Below are positions 1 through 6,450 of a stretch of DNA of 7,272 nucleotides, piece by piece. Each line of letters starts with the position of its first letter. Positions within the stretch are counted from its first letter, which is position 1. The notes beneath the pieces were generated by a model. The model was not told the DNA's origin. It did no database searches and saw only the letters and a program-made list of their open reading frames with translations. Source of the stretch: JADJWR01 sp964509545 (lineage in GTDB: Bacteria > Pseudomonadota > Gammaproteobacteria > Burkholderiales > Burkholderiaceae_F); contig CAZDXQ010000087.1 of NCBI GenBank assembly GCA_964509545.1, forward strand, positions 1-7,272, written 5' to 3'. The translations under genes and the position numbers were made by a program.

Positions 1-233
1 TAGTCGGTCTGCTGCGTCTCCCAGGTGACGATGCCGCCCTTGACGTAGATCTTCCACGAGCACGAGCCGGTGCAGTTCACGCCGTGCGTGCTGCGGACGA
101 TCTTGTCGTGCGCCCAGCGGTTGCGGTAGGCGTCTTCCCAGGTGCGGTCCTCGCCGGTGGCGAGGCCGTAGCCGTTGGCGAACGGTTCCTTCGGCAGCGA
201 GAAGTGCGTGAGGCGGTCGAGGAAGTGGCTCAT
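1..233 (-). CDS. narG: Respiratory nitrate reductase alpha subunit, N-terminal part (cut by window edge)
   Basis: This is the start of the catalytic molybdenum subunit of the membrane-bound, cytoplasm-facing nitrate reductase NarGHI, which reduces nitrate to nitrite with electrons from quinol. Only 77 codons plus 2 bases are present; the gene continues beyond position 1. The protein opens MSHFLDRLTHF and contains STHGVNCTGSCSWKIYVKGG (residues 48-67), nearly identical to my recollection of known NarG proteins. His50, Cys54 and Cys58 fit the ligands of the FS0 [4Fe-4S] cluster; the fourth ligand lies outside the window. The ATG at 231-233 is supported by AAGGAA (complement of 242-247), 8 bases upstream, and by alignment with remembered NarG starts. 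It is the last gene visible in the minus-strand operon, 133 bases after the small ORF; narH, narJ and narI would be expected next, outside the window. The family call is very secure. Confidence 0.97.
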   Translation of the reverse strand, partial: MSHFLDRLTHFSLPKEPFANGYGLATGEDRTWEDAYRNRWAHDKIVRSTHGVNCTGSCSWKIYVKGGIVTWETQQTD

Positions 234-366
234 GGCGGTGTTTCCTTGTCAGCGAAGGAAGCGGGTGGCCGATGAAGGCCGTGCCCGCCAGTGATACGGA
301 TTCGGAACGGGTTGGAACCGACGCTCGCCATCGGCAGCGGTCGCATGGGCTGAGCGGTTCTTCATC
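234..366 (-). promoter_or_regulatory. narG leader with a hairpin over the ribosome binding site
   Basis: This 133-base gap before narG is the longest inside the operon. In the mRNA sense it contains UUCCUU (complement of 255-260), a 7-base loop, then AAGGAA (complement of 242-247). The second arm is the likely Shine-Dalgarno sequence of narG, so the hairpin could hide it. A second pair of 7-base arms, GCCGATG (268-274) and CATCGGC (329-335), could close a larger structure upstream. I see no FNR box, NarL heptamer or convincing promoter here, so narG is probably read from the narK1 promoter. The inverted repeats are seen directly; any regulatory role is inference, and the 6-bp stem is only of moderate strength. 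Confidence 0.35.
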
Positions 367-567
367 TCATGTCCCCAGCAGCGACCAGGCGCCGTAGCCG
401 GCGATCGCCAGCCCAAGCACCAGATTCAGCGGTCGCGTCTTCTCGCCGGCCTGCGGAATGAACAGGGTGTCGATACGCAGCGCCTCGGTCACGCGCGTGC
501 GCACGAACATGCTCATGATGAGCACGAGTCCGTAGGCGACGGCTCCGGCGTTGACGGCGGTTTCCAT
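367..567 (-). CDS. Small two-helix membrane protein of unknown function
   Basis: A 66-residue protein between narK2 and narG, on the operon strand. I do not recognise a named family. Residues about 5-22 (VNAGAVAYGLVLIMSMFV) and about 47-64 (LNLVLGLAIAGYGAWSLL) look like two membrane helices. The stretch between them carries Arg23, Arg25, Arg31, Lys43 and Arg45; by the positive-inside rule this loop would be cytoplasmic and both ends periplasmic. Codon use is strongly G/C at third positions, like its neighbours, which supports real coding. The ATG at 565-567 has no clear Shine-Dalgarno sequence, so translation may depend on the upstream gene, whose stop is 51 bases away. Its place between the transporters and the reductase suggests a role in nitrate respiration, for instance as an accessory membrane peptide, but that rests on position alone. 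Confidence 0.75.
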   Translation of the reverse strand: METAVNAGAVAYGLVLIMSMFVRTRVTEALRIDTLFIPQAGEKTRPLNLVLGLAIAGYGAWSLLGT

Positions 568-618
568 GGCGATCGAGGCGGGCGTGCGGCGTCAGCGGGG
601 AAGCGGCAGCAGCTCGCG

Positions 619-2334
619 CTACGCCGGCTGATGCAGGTCGATGCGCTTCATCCTTTCCTTCTCGGCATCGCTGAGCTTGTCCCACCAGGTACCGCCGGCA
701 TTGCCGTAGTCGAAGCGCTCCGAACCCTTGCGGGTGTAGTAGTACCAGTTGATCCACAGCGAGTAGAGGTAGAAGGCCGCGCAGCCGACGAAGAACGCGG
801 TGACTGCGCCGGTCTTCTCCAGCGAGGTGGCGATCAACGAGTTCCACACGAACGGACCGAAGGCCGCCCAGGCGCCGGTCCAGCCGAGCATCTGCGCCCC
901 CTTGGCCGGCGAGTAGGCGAAGACGATCGGGTATTGGCGGAAGGTGGCGGCGTTGTTGATGCCGGTCATCAGGAAGATCCAAAGCATTCCCCAAAGGAAG
1001 CCGGAGAACTGCGCGACGCTCGCCGGCATCAGGTAGCCGCCGAAGACCAGGAAGGCGATGCCGGCGATCTGGCCGATCGTGGTCCATTGCATGCCCTTGC
1101 TGCCGCCGAACCTGTCGAAGATGCCGCCGGTGAGCATTCGCACGAGGCCGCCGATCAGCGGGCCGAGATAGGCATAGGTGAGCGGGTCGGGCGCGCCGTC
1201 GAAGTTGCCGTACAGCGTCTTGATCAGCATCGGGAAGGCGGCCGAGAAGCCGGAAAACGACCCGAACGAGCAGATGTAGGTGATCGTGCAGTTCCAGGTG
1301 TGGGTGCGGGCCCGGTTGCGGCTGCTCAGGATCTCGAACTGGCCCATGAAGCCGCGCGACGGCAACTGCAGGCTGCGCAGGAAGACGACCGACAGCACGA
1401 AGGCCAGCAGCAGGAACGGAATCCAGATGAAGGCGGCGTTCTGCAGCCACATCGGTTTCTTGACGACATTGCGCACCGCCACGTCGGTGATGGCGCCAGC
1501 CGCATCGCGCTTGACCTCCAGGGCGACGCCCTTGGTCGGCGTCACGTCGGTGACCCGGCCGGCGGCGTCGCGCTTGACCTCCTCGCGGATCGGCTTGACG
1601 GCATCGGTTGCGCGCAGCACGACGTCCTTGAGCACGCCGTCGGCCTTGACCACGTCGATGGCGGCGGCCAGCGCCGGATCCTTGACCACGACGTCCTTGA
1701 CGAGGCCGCCTTCCTTGGTGACGGCAAGCGCGCCTTTGATCGGGTCGGCCTTGGTGAAGACCTGCGGCGGGCCGGCGATGGCGCCGAGCGCAGCGAAGCC
1801 GATGATCCAGGGGGCCACGAACTGCACGATCGAGACGCCGAAATTGCCCAGGCCAGCCTGGATACCCATCGCCGTGCCCTGCAGCCGCTTCGGGAAGAAG
1901 ATGCTGGTCGACGGCATGAACGAGGAGAAGTCGCCGCCGCCCAGGCCACACAGGAAGCCGATGATCATGAACGTCGACCAGGGCGTCGACAGATCCTGGA
2001 TCGCGTAGCCGAGCCAGACCATCGGGATCACCTTGATGATCGTGGAGATGCTGATCACCGGCCGCGTGCCGAGCACCGGGATGAAGTTGGAGTGGATCAG
2101 GCGCAGGATTCCCGATGCCAGCCCCGGGATCGCCGCCAGCCAGAACAGCTCCGTGGTGGTGAATCTGAAGCCGATCGCCGGCATGCGAACGACCACCGCG
2201 CTCATCACGAACCAGGTCGCGAAAGAGAAGATCAGCGAGAAGGTGGTGATGCCGCAGGTGCGCCAGGCGAGGCTGCTGCCTGTTTGCTTCCAGAAGGTCG
2301 GGTCTTCCGGTTTCCAGTTCTGGATTCTTGCCAT
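619..2334 (-). CDS. narK2: NarK2-type nitrate/nitrite transporter (MFS) with a repetitive periplasmic insert
   Basis: A major facilitator transporter of the NarK/NNP family, 571 residues against roughly 460-500 for typical members; the NarK2 type is generally assigned to nitrate/nitrite exchange. Family motifs include FLCGLGGGDFSSFMPSTSIF (residues 127-146) and GTAMGIQAGLGNFGVS (153-168), matching nitrate signature 1. Arg78 in helix 2 and Arg399 in helix 8 (GLVRMLTGGIFDRFGG) correspond to the two substrate-binding arginines of E. coli NarK. GWTGAWAAFGPF (484-495) fits the second signature region. Helix 5 ends near residue 187 and helix 6 is WLQNAAFIWIPFLLL onward (296-320). Between them lie about 100 mostly polar residues with four degenerate repeats, where E. 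coli NarK has a short periplasmic loop. The start is set by AGGGAG (complement of 2340-2345), 5 bases before the ATG. It follows narK1 by 46 bases, so the two are probably cotranscribed. Confidence 0.95.
   Translation of the reverse strand: MARIQNWKPEDPTFWKQTGSSLAWRTCGITTFSLIFSFATWFVMSAVVVRMPAIGFRFTTTELFWLAAIPGLASGILRLIHSNFIPVLGTRPVISISTIIKVIPMVWLGYAIQDLSTPWSTFMIIGFLCGLGGGDFSSFMPSTSIFFPKRLQGTAMGIQAGLGNFGVSIVQFVAPWIIGFAALGAIAGPPQVFTKADPIKGALAVTKEGGLVKDVVVKDPALAAAIDVVKADGVLKDVVLRATDAVKPIREEVKRDAAGRVTDVTPTKGVALEVKRDAAGAITDVAVRNVVKKPMWLQNAAFIWIPFLLLAFVLSVVFLRSLQLPSRGFMGQFEILSSRNRARTHTWNCTITYICSFGSFSGFSAAFPMLIKTLYGNFDGAPDPLTYAYLGPLIGGLVRMLTGGIFDRFGGSKGMQWTTIGQIAGIAFLVFGGYLMPASVAQFSGFLWGMLWIFLMTGINNAATFRQYPIVFAYSPAKGAQMLGWTGAWAAFGPFVWNSLIATSLEKTGAVTAFFVGCAAFYLYSLWINWYYYTRKGSERFDYGNAGGTWWDKLSDAEKERMKRIDLHQPA
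1459..1725 (-). repeat. Four degenerate 21-24-residue repeats inside narK2; last two form a 63-bp tandem duplication
   Basis: Within the NarK2 insert, residues 204-226, 227-250, 251-271 and 272-292 share the pattern V-x-K-x-(D/G)-G-x-x-x-D-V. Examples are VTKEGGLVKDVVV, VVKADGVLKDVVL, EVKRDAAGRVTDV and EVKRDAAGAITDV. The last two units are also close at DNA level: TCGCGCTTGACCTC recurs at 1505-1518 and 1568-1581, and ACGTCGGTGA at 1481-1490 and 1544-1553, both exactly 63 bases apart. Units one and two share CACGACGTCCTTGA at 1618-1631 and 1687-1700, 69 bases apart. All spacings are multiples of three, so the reading frame is kept, as expected for in-frame duplication under selection for protein. 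Confidence 0.8.
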
Positions 2335-2380
2335 CGCTGCTCCCTGTTGTGGTATTGGTTTCTGTCGCGGCCGACGGCGG

Positions 2381-3667
2381 TCAGCCCTTGGCGACGGCGG
2401 CGTGCTGCGGAATGACCTCGAAGCGGCGGACCTCGGTCCAGTACATCCAGATCAGCGACACCCAGACCACGCCGTACATCAGCATGAAGGCGGTCGAGCG
2501 CACGCCCGTCAGGTCGAGCAGCGCCCCGAACATAATCGGCAGCAGGAAGCCGCCGAGGCCGCCGGCCAGGCCCACGATGCCGGAGATGGTGCCGATGTTG
2601 GTCGGGTAGTCGTCGGAGATGTACTTGAAGACACTCGCCTTGCCGACCGCCCAGGCGATGCCGAGCACGAACATCAGGAAGGTGAACGTGTAGACGTTGT
2701 GGGCCAGCGTGAAGGTCACCGGCCCGCCGGTGGTCTGCACGGTGTAGCTGGTGGCGGGGTAGGACAGCAGGAACAGGCAGATCCAGCTCGCCCACATCAC
2801 CCACCAGCTGACCCGGTGCGCGCCCCACTTGTCGCTCATCCAGCCGCCGATGGCGCGCAGCACGCCGCCGGGCAGCGAGAAGCACGCGGCCAGCAGCGCG
2901 GCGATGCGGATGTCGAGGCCGAACTCGCCGACGTAGTAGTTGACCATCCAGAGGCTGAGCGCGACGTAGCCGCCGAAGACGATCGAGTAGTACTGGCTGT
3001 ACTTCCAAACCTTCGGGTCGGCCAGCACCTCGAGCTGGCGCCGGTAGGTGATGTGGCCGGGGATGCGGTGCTTGGGATCGTCGTAGGTGAAGAACCAGAA
3101 TACGAGCGCCATGATCAGCATCGACGCCGCGTAGACCTGCGGCACCATCGTCCAGCCGTAGGCGACCACCAGCGCCGGGGCGACGAACTTGGTCACCGCC
3201 GCGCCCGAGTTTCCGGCGCCGAAAATGCCCATCGCCAAGCCCTGCCGGTTGCGCTCGAACCAGCGCGCCACGTACGGCGTGCCGACCGAGAACGAGCCGC
3301 CGGCCAGCCCCACGAACAGACCGATGCCGAGGAAGTGCCAGTACGCCGTGGCGTACTGCATCAGCCAGATCGGCGCGACCGTGGACAGCATCAGCAGGAA
3401 GAAGACGATGCGGCCGCCGTACTTGTCGGTCCACATGCCCAGCGGCACCCGGATCAGCGAGCCGGTGAGCACCGGCGTGGCGGTCAGCAGTCCGAACTGG
3501 GTGGCGTTCAGGTCGAGCATCTTCTTGATCGGGATGCCGATCACCGCGAACATCATCCAGATCGCGAAGCACACTGTGAACGCCAGCGTGCTCATGATCA
3601 CGACCGACCACTGCTTGGTCTTCAGACCGGGCGTTGCCGGTGCACTGCCTCCGCTGGCTGCGGCCAT
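2381..3667 (-). CDS. narK1: NarK1-type nitrate transporter (MFS)
   Basis: A 428-residue, twelve-helix transporter of the NarK/NNP family; the NarK1 type is generally assigned to proton-coupled nitrate uptake. The family motif LAGGSFSVGTPYVARWFERN (121-140) is followed by QGLAMGIFGAGNSGAAVTKF (142-161), and TGSLIRVPLGMWTDKYGG (68-85) is the helix 2-3 region. Arg73 in helix 2 and Arg271 in helix 8 (GGVLRAIGGWMSDKWGA) fit the paired substrate arginines. The loop between helices 5 and 6 is short, unlike NarK2. The reading frame stays open far upstream on this strand, but that extension crosses the promoter region and narX. I chose the ATG at 3665-3667, which has GGAG (complement of 3675-3678) 7 bases upstream and gives a normal N-terminus. 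First gene of the operon, probably driven by the FNR and NarL sites at 3735-3802. Confidence 0.95.
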   Translation of the reverse strand: MAAASGGSAPATPGLKTKQWSVVIMSTLAFTVCFAIWMMFAVIGIPIKKMLDLNATQFGLLTATPVLTGSLIRVPLGMWTDKYGGRIVFFLLMLSTVAPIWLMQYATAYWHFLGIGLFVGLAGGSFSVGTPYVARWFERNRQGLAMGIFGAGNSGAAVTKFVAPALVVAYGWTMVPQVYAASMLIMALVFWFFTYDDPKHRIPGHITYRRQLEVLADPKVWKYSQYYSIVFGGYVALSLWMVNYYVGEFGLDIRIAALLAACFSLPGGVLRAIGGWMSDKWGAHRVSWWVMWASWICLFLLSYPATSYTVQTTGGPVTFTLAHNVYTFTFLMFVLGIAWAVGKASVFKYISDDYPTNIGTISGIVGLAGGLGGFLLPIMFGALLDLTGVRSTAFMLMYGVVWVSLIWMYWTEVRRFEVIPQHAAVAKG

Positions 3668-3706
3668 CTCCGTTCTCCGTTGGCGTCGATCCGCTGGACG
3701 GACGGC

Positions 3707-3712
3707 AACGTA
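3707..3712 (-). promoter_or_regulatory. Putative -10 element of the narK1 operon promoter
   Basis: On the minus strand this reads TACGTT, sharing T, A and the final T with TATAAT. Its centre lies 32 bases from the centre of the FNR box, the spacing expected when FNR sits at -41.5 as a class II activator. That would place the transcription start near 3700, giving a leader of about 33 bases before narK1. The hexamer alone is weak; the call rests on its spacing. Confidence 0.45.
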
Positions 3713-3734
3713 GGCGCCGCGGCCGGGCGTATGG

Positions 3735-3748
3735 CTGATGCAGATCAA
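3735..3748 (-). promoter_or_regulatory. FNR/ANR-type binding site for the narK1 operon
   Basis: The plus strand reads CTGAT-GCAG-ATCAA (minus strand TTGAT-CTGC-ATCAG), matching the FNR consensus TTGAT-N4-ATCAA at nine of ten fixed positions. Its centre is about 74 bases upstream of the narK1 start codon, a normal place for a class II anaerobic activator site. A CRP/FNR-family protein such as FNR, ANR or DNR would recognise it; the sequence alone does not tell which. Confidence 0.8.
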
Positions 3749-3786
3749 GTCCGGCCGGTCCCCTGTGCGTCGGAGGAAGGCGGCGC

Positions 3787-3802
3787 TACTGCTTTCTGGG
3801 TA
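3787..3802. promoter_or_regulatory. NarL 7-2-7 binding site
   Basis: The sequence TACTGCT-TT-CTGGGTA is two inverted heptamers separated by two bases. The first fits the NarL heptamer TACYNMT fully; the second, read on the other strand as TACCCAG, fits six of seven positions. The 7-2-7 arrangement is the preferred site of phosphorylated NarL and NarP. Its centre is about 95 bases upstream of the inferred narK1 start and about 85 upstream of the inferred narX start, so it could serve both directions. It sits beside the genes encoding NarX and NarL themselves. Confidence 0.75.
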
Positions 3803-3830
3803 GCCCGGCGGCGCGACCGGGGCAGGGCGG

Positions 3831-3844
3831 TTGACGCCAGTCAG
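3831..3844 (+). promoter_or_regulatory. Degenerate FNR-like site positioned for narX
   Basis: TTGAC-GCCA-GTCAG is a near-palindrome agreeing with the FNR consensus at seven of ten fixed positions. TATCGT at 3866-3871 resembles a -10 element (four of six), and the two centres are 31 bases apart, close to the class II geometry also seen on the narK1 side. This would start transcription near 3879, about 23 bases before the narX GTG. The match is weak enough that chance is a real alternative. Confidence 0.35.
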
Positions 3845-3901
3845 CCGCGCCGGCCGGGCTGCCGGTATCGTTGCGCGGTCGATTCGGGCCGGGGCGGCGC
3901 G

Positions 3902-5794
3902 GTGAACTTTCTTAAGCGGCTGTGGACGCAGTCGATCCTGGTGCGGGTCGGCGTGGCGCTCGGCGTGGTGACGCTGATCGCGCTGGCGGTGATCCTCGTC
4001 GCCACCGTCTTCACCGAGCAGTCCACCGGCAAAGCCAGCGCCATCAACGTCGCCGGCTCGCTGCGCATGCAGTCGTACTCGATGGCCACGCGCATCGCCA
4101 GCCTGCCGACGCGCGCTGACGGCGGCACGGCGGCGCTGGAGGCCATCGATGGCTTCGAGGCGCGGCTGCGCAGCCCGATGCTGGTCGAGGCGCTGCCGAA
4201 GGATGCCGACTCCGAACTGCGCCGCTCCTACGACGGCATCGTCGCCAAGTGGGAAGGCAGCGTGCGGCCGCTGGCGCGGGCTGCCATCGCCGATGCCGTG
4301 GCGCGGCCGGAGTTCCTCGGCGTCGTCGACCGCTTCGTCGCCGGCATCGACGAGTTCGTGGTGCTGCTCGAGCGCGATGCGGAGGCGCGCATCCAGCGGC
4401 TGCGGCTGTGGCTCGGGGTCGCGTTCTTCAGCATCCTCGCCCTGGTGGTCACCGCCATCGTGCTGCTGCAGGTGGAGGTCTTCCGGCCCCTGTCGGAGCT
4501 GCTGCGCTCGGCGCGGGCCGTGCGCACCGGCTCGTTCAGGGCGCGCGTCAGCGCCACCGGACCGGACGAGATGGGCCAGCTCGGCCAGGCGTTCAACTCG
4601 ATGGTCGAGCAGCTGGCGCGCCTGTACGGCTCGCTGGAGAAGCAGGTGGCGGAGAAGACCGCCGACCTCGAGCGCAAGAACCACTCGCTGGCGCTGCTGT
4701 ACGAGACCACGCAGCGGCTGTCAGAGAAGCCGCTCGACGGCGTCACGCTGCACACGGTGCTGGCCAGCCTGCGCCGCGCGCTCGGCGCCGAGGACGCGGT
4801 GATCTGCGCCCGTCATGCCGGCTGCGCACGCGGAGTGCCGCTGGCCGGCGACGAGGCGCTGCGCCGTGAGCTGTTTGACCGCGGCCGCTGTGCCGAGTGC
4901 GTCAACGACGGCAGGCTCGCCTCTCGCACCGAGACGACCGAGCGCGGCGAGCAGCGCATCGTCAACGTGCCGCTGCTCGACGGCGGCGTGGCCTACGGCA
5001 TGATGCCGCTGCGGCTGGCGCCCGGCCGCGCGCTGGAGGCGTGGCAGCTCGAACTGGCGCAGACGATCGGCCGCCACATCGGCGCGGCGCTGGCGGCGGC
5101 CGAGCGGCGCGAGGAGCACCAGCGGCTGTCGCTGCTGGAGGAGCGCTCGGCCATTGCCCGCGAGCTGCACGACTCGCTGGCGCAGTCGCTGTCGTACACC
5201 AAGATCCAGCTCACGCGCCTGTCGGTGCTGCTCGAGCAGGGCGGCCGGCCGGAGCAGGCGCGCGCCGTTCTCGACGAACTGCGCGACGGCGTCTCCAGCG
5301 CCTACCGGCAGCTGCGCGAGTTGCTGACCACGTTCAGGATGAAGGTGGGCGGCGCCAGCTTCGAGGCGGCGCTGCGCGAGGTGATCGCCGATTTCGAGCG
5401 CCGCACCGCCAAGCCGGTGCGCGTCGCCGGCGAACTGGCCGGCGTCGAGCTGTCGGCGAACGCGCAGATCCACGTGCTGCAGATCGTGCGCGAGGCGCTG
5501 ACCAACGTCGAGAAGCACGCTCGCGCCCGGGCGGTGGCGGTCGAACTGCAGCGCGACGCCGACGGCAGCTTCGCTGTCGACATCGTCGACGACGGCGTCG
5601 GCATCGCCAGCGGCACGTCGCCGGCGCAGCACTTCGGCCTCGACATCATGCGCGATCGGGCGCGGCTGCTCGGCGGATCGCTCGAAATCGGCCGCGGTGC
5701 TGGCGGCGGCACCCGGATCGCGCTGCGCGTTCCGGCGCGGGCCAGGTCCGCTGCCGCGGCCCCGGTGGCCGCTTCCAGCCATGAGGCGGCTTGA
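3902..5794 (+). CDS. narX: Nitrate/nitrite sensor histidine kinase NarX
   Basis: A 630-residue inner-membrane kinase that detects nitrate/nitrite in the periplasm and phosphorylates NarL. Helix 1 covers residues about 12-37, a periplasmic domain about 38-168, helix 2 about 169-192. The P-box INVAGSLRMQSYSMATRI (48-65), the nitrate-binding hallmark of NarX/NarQ, is well conserved. A HAMP domain (about 193-245) leads through a helical linker (about 246-265) to a GAF-like central module with all four cysteines of the protein (302, 308, 330, 333). The kinase part has the HisKA_3 box with His423 in RELHDSLAQSL, Asn535 in EALTNVEKHA, and DDGVGI (563-568). The start is GTG at 3902: no ATG lies nearby in frame and it puts helix 1 at the N-terminus; the ribosome site is poor (GGGG about 8 bases upstream). 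The tail is alanine-rich. narL follows after 2 bases. Confidence 0.96.
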   Translation: MNFLKRLWTQSILVRVGVALGVVTLIALAVILVATVFTEQSTGKASAINVAGSLRMQSYSMATRIASLPTRADGGTAALEAIDGFEARLRSPMLVEALPKDADSELRRSYDGIVAKWEGSVRPLARAAIADAVARPEFLGVVDRFVAGIDEFVVLLERDAEARIQRLRLWLGVAFFSILALVVTAIVLLQVEVFRPLSELLRSARAVRTGSFRARVSATGPDEMGQLGQAFNSMVEQLARLYGSLEKQVAEKTADLERKNHSLALLYETTQRLSEKPLDGVTLHTVLASLRRALGAEDAVICARHAGCARGVPLAGDEALRRELFDRGRCAECVNDGRLASRTETTERGEQRIVNVPLLDGGVAYGMMPLRLAPGRALEAWQLELAQTIGRHIGAALAAAERREEHQRLSLLEERSAIARELHDSLAQSLSYTKIQLTRLSVLLEQGGRPEQARAVLDELRDGVSSAYRQLRELLTTFRMKVGGASFEAALREVIADFERRTAKPVRVAGELAGVELSANAQIHVLQIVREALTNVEKHARARAVAVELQRDADGSFAVDIVDDGVGIASGTSPAQHFGLDIMRDRARLLGGSLEIGRGAGGGTRIALRVPARARSAAAAPVAASSHEAA

Positions 5795-5796
5795 CC

Positions 5797-6450
5797 ATGG
5801 AAGCCCGCCACACCGTGCTCGTCGTCGACGATCACCCGCTGTTCCGCAAGGGCGTCGTTCAGCTGCTGGCGATGGAGCCGACGATCGACGTGGTCGGCGA
5901 AGCCGGCAACCGCGAGCAGGCGCTGGCGCTCGCCGACCGGCATGACCCGGATCTGATCCTGCTCGACCTGAACCTGAAGGCGGAGAGCGGCCTCGACGTG
6001 CTGGCGGCGCTGAAGGCCGACGACCCGTCGCGACGCGTGGTCATGCTGACAGTGTCGGACGCCGCCGACGACCTGATGGGCGCCATCCGCGCCGGCGCCG
6101 ACGGCTACCTGCTCAAGGACATGGAACCCGAGCAGCTGCTCGACCGGGTGCGCGCCTCGCTGGCCGGCGAGACGGTGATCGGCGAGGCGCTGGCCGCGCG
6201 GCTGGCGAGCGCGCTGCGGCAGGAGGCGCAGGACTCGGCGCGCGGCGTGCGCCGCGACCTGTCGTCGCTCACCGAGCGCGAGCAGCAGGTGCTGCGCTGC
6301 CTTGCCGACGGCCAGAGCAACAAGCGCATCGCGCGAACGCTGTCGATCACCGAGGGCACGGTCAAGGTACACGTGAAGAACCTGCTGAAGAAACTCGCCT
6401 TCCGTTCGCGCGTCGAAGCGGCCGTCTGGATGGCGCAGCAGCCGCGCTGA
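5797..6450 (+). CDS. narL: Nitrate/nitrite response regulator NarL
   Basis: A 217-residue cytoplasmic response regulator, the usual length for NarL, which binds DNA once phosphorylated by NarX. The receiver domain (about 5-120) has the acidic pair Asp11-Asp12 in VVDDHP, phospho-acceptor Asp57 in LILLDLNL, Thr85 in VVMLTVSD and Lys107 in YLLKDM. After a linker (about 121-153) a LuxR-type helix-turn-helix follows (about 156-213), with LTEREQQVLRCLADG and the recognition helix region ITEGTVKVHVKNLLKKL. I chose ATG 5797 over a TTG at 5791 that overlaps the narX stop: it has GAGG at 5783-5786 and gives the standard N-terminus. The 2-base gap from narX suggests one transcript and translational coupling. 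Its likely target is the 7-2-7 site at 3787-3802. Confidence 0.96.
   Translation: MEARHTVLVVDDHPLFRKGVVQLLAMEPTIDVVGEAGNREQALALADRHDPDLILLDLNLKAESGLDVLAALKADDPSRRVVMLTVSDAADDLMGAIRAGADGYLLKDMEPEQLLDRVRASLAGETVIGEALAARLASALRQEAQDSARGVRRDLSSLTEREQQVLRCLADGQSNKRIARTLSITEGTVKVHVKNLLKKLAFRSRVEAAVWMAQQPR

Noticed and set aside
84..275. 63-residue plus-strand open frame at the left edge
   Set aside because: Antisense to the highly conserved start of narG and without features of its own.
631..2415. 594-residue plus-strand open frame opposite narK2
   Set aside because: Rich in Arg, Asp, Glu and His with no recognisable domain, lying exactly antisense to narK2; a typical high-GC shadow.
3831..3836. 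TTGACG as a sigma-70 -35 box for narX
   Set aside because: The nearest -10-like hexamer (TATCGT at 3866-3871) is 29 bases away, too far for -35/-10 spacing; the palindrome fits an FNR-like site better.
3861..3867. GCCGGTA as a second NarL heptamer near narX
   Set aside because: Read as TACCGGC it fits only five of seven positions and has no partner heptamer at a meaningful distance.
2033..3901. Long plus-strand open frame running through narK2, narK1 and the divergent region into narX
   Set aside because: The upstream part is antisense to two clear transporter genes and has the composition of shadow translation; the real protein begins at the GTG at 3902, just before the first membrane helix.
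3668..4684. Minus-strand extension of narK1 to a much longer protein
   Set aside because: It would cross the whole promoter region and the antisense of narX; the ATG at 3665-3667 has a ribosome site and gives the family's normal N-terminus.
5791..5793. TTG as the narL start
   Set aside because: It overlaps the narX stop and adds only two residues; ATG at 5797 gives the expected N-terminus with better ribosome-site spacing.
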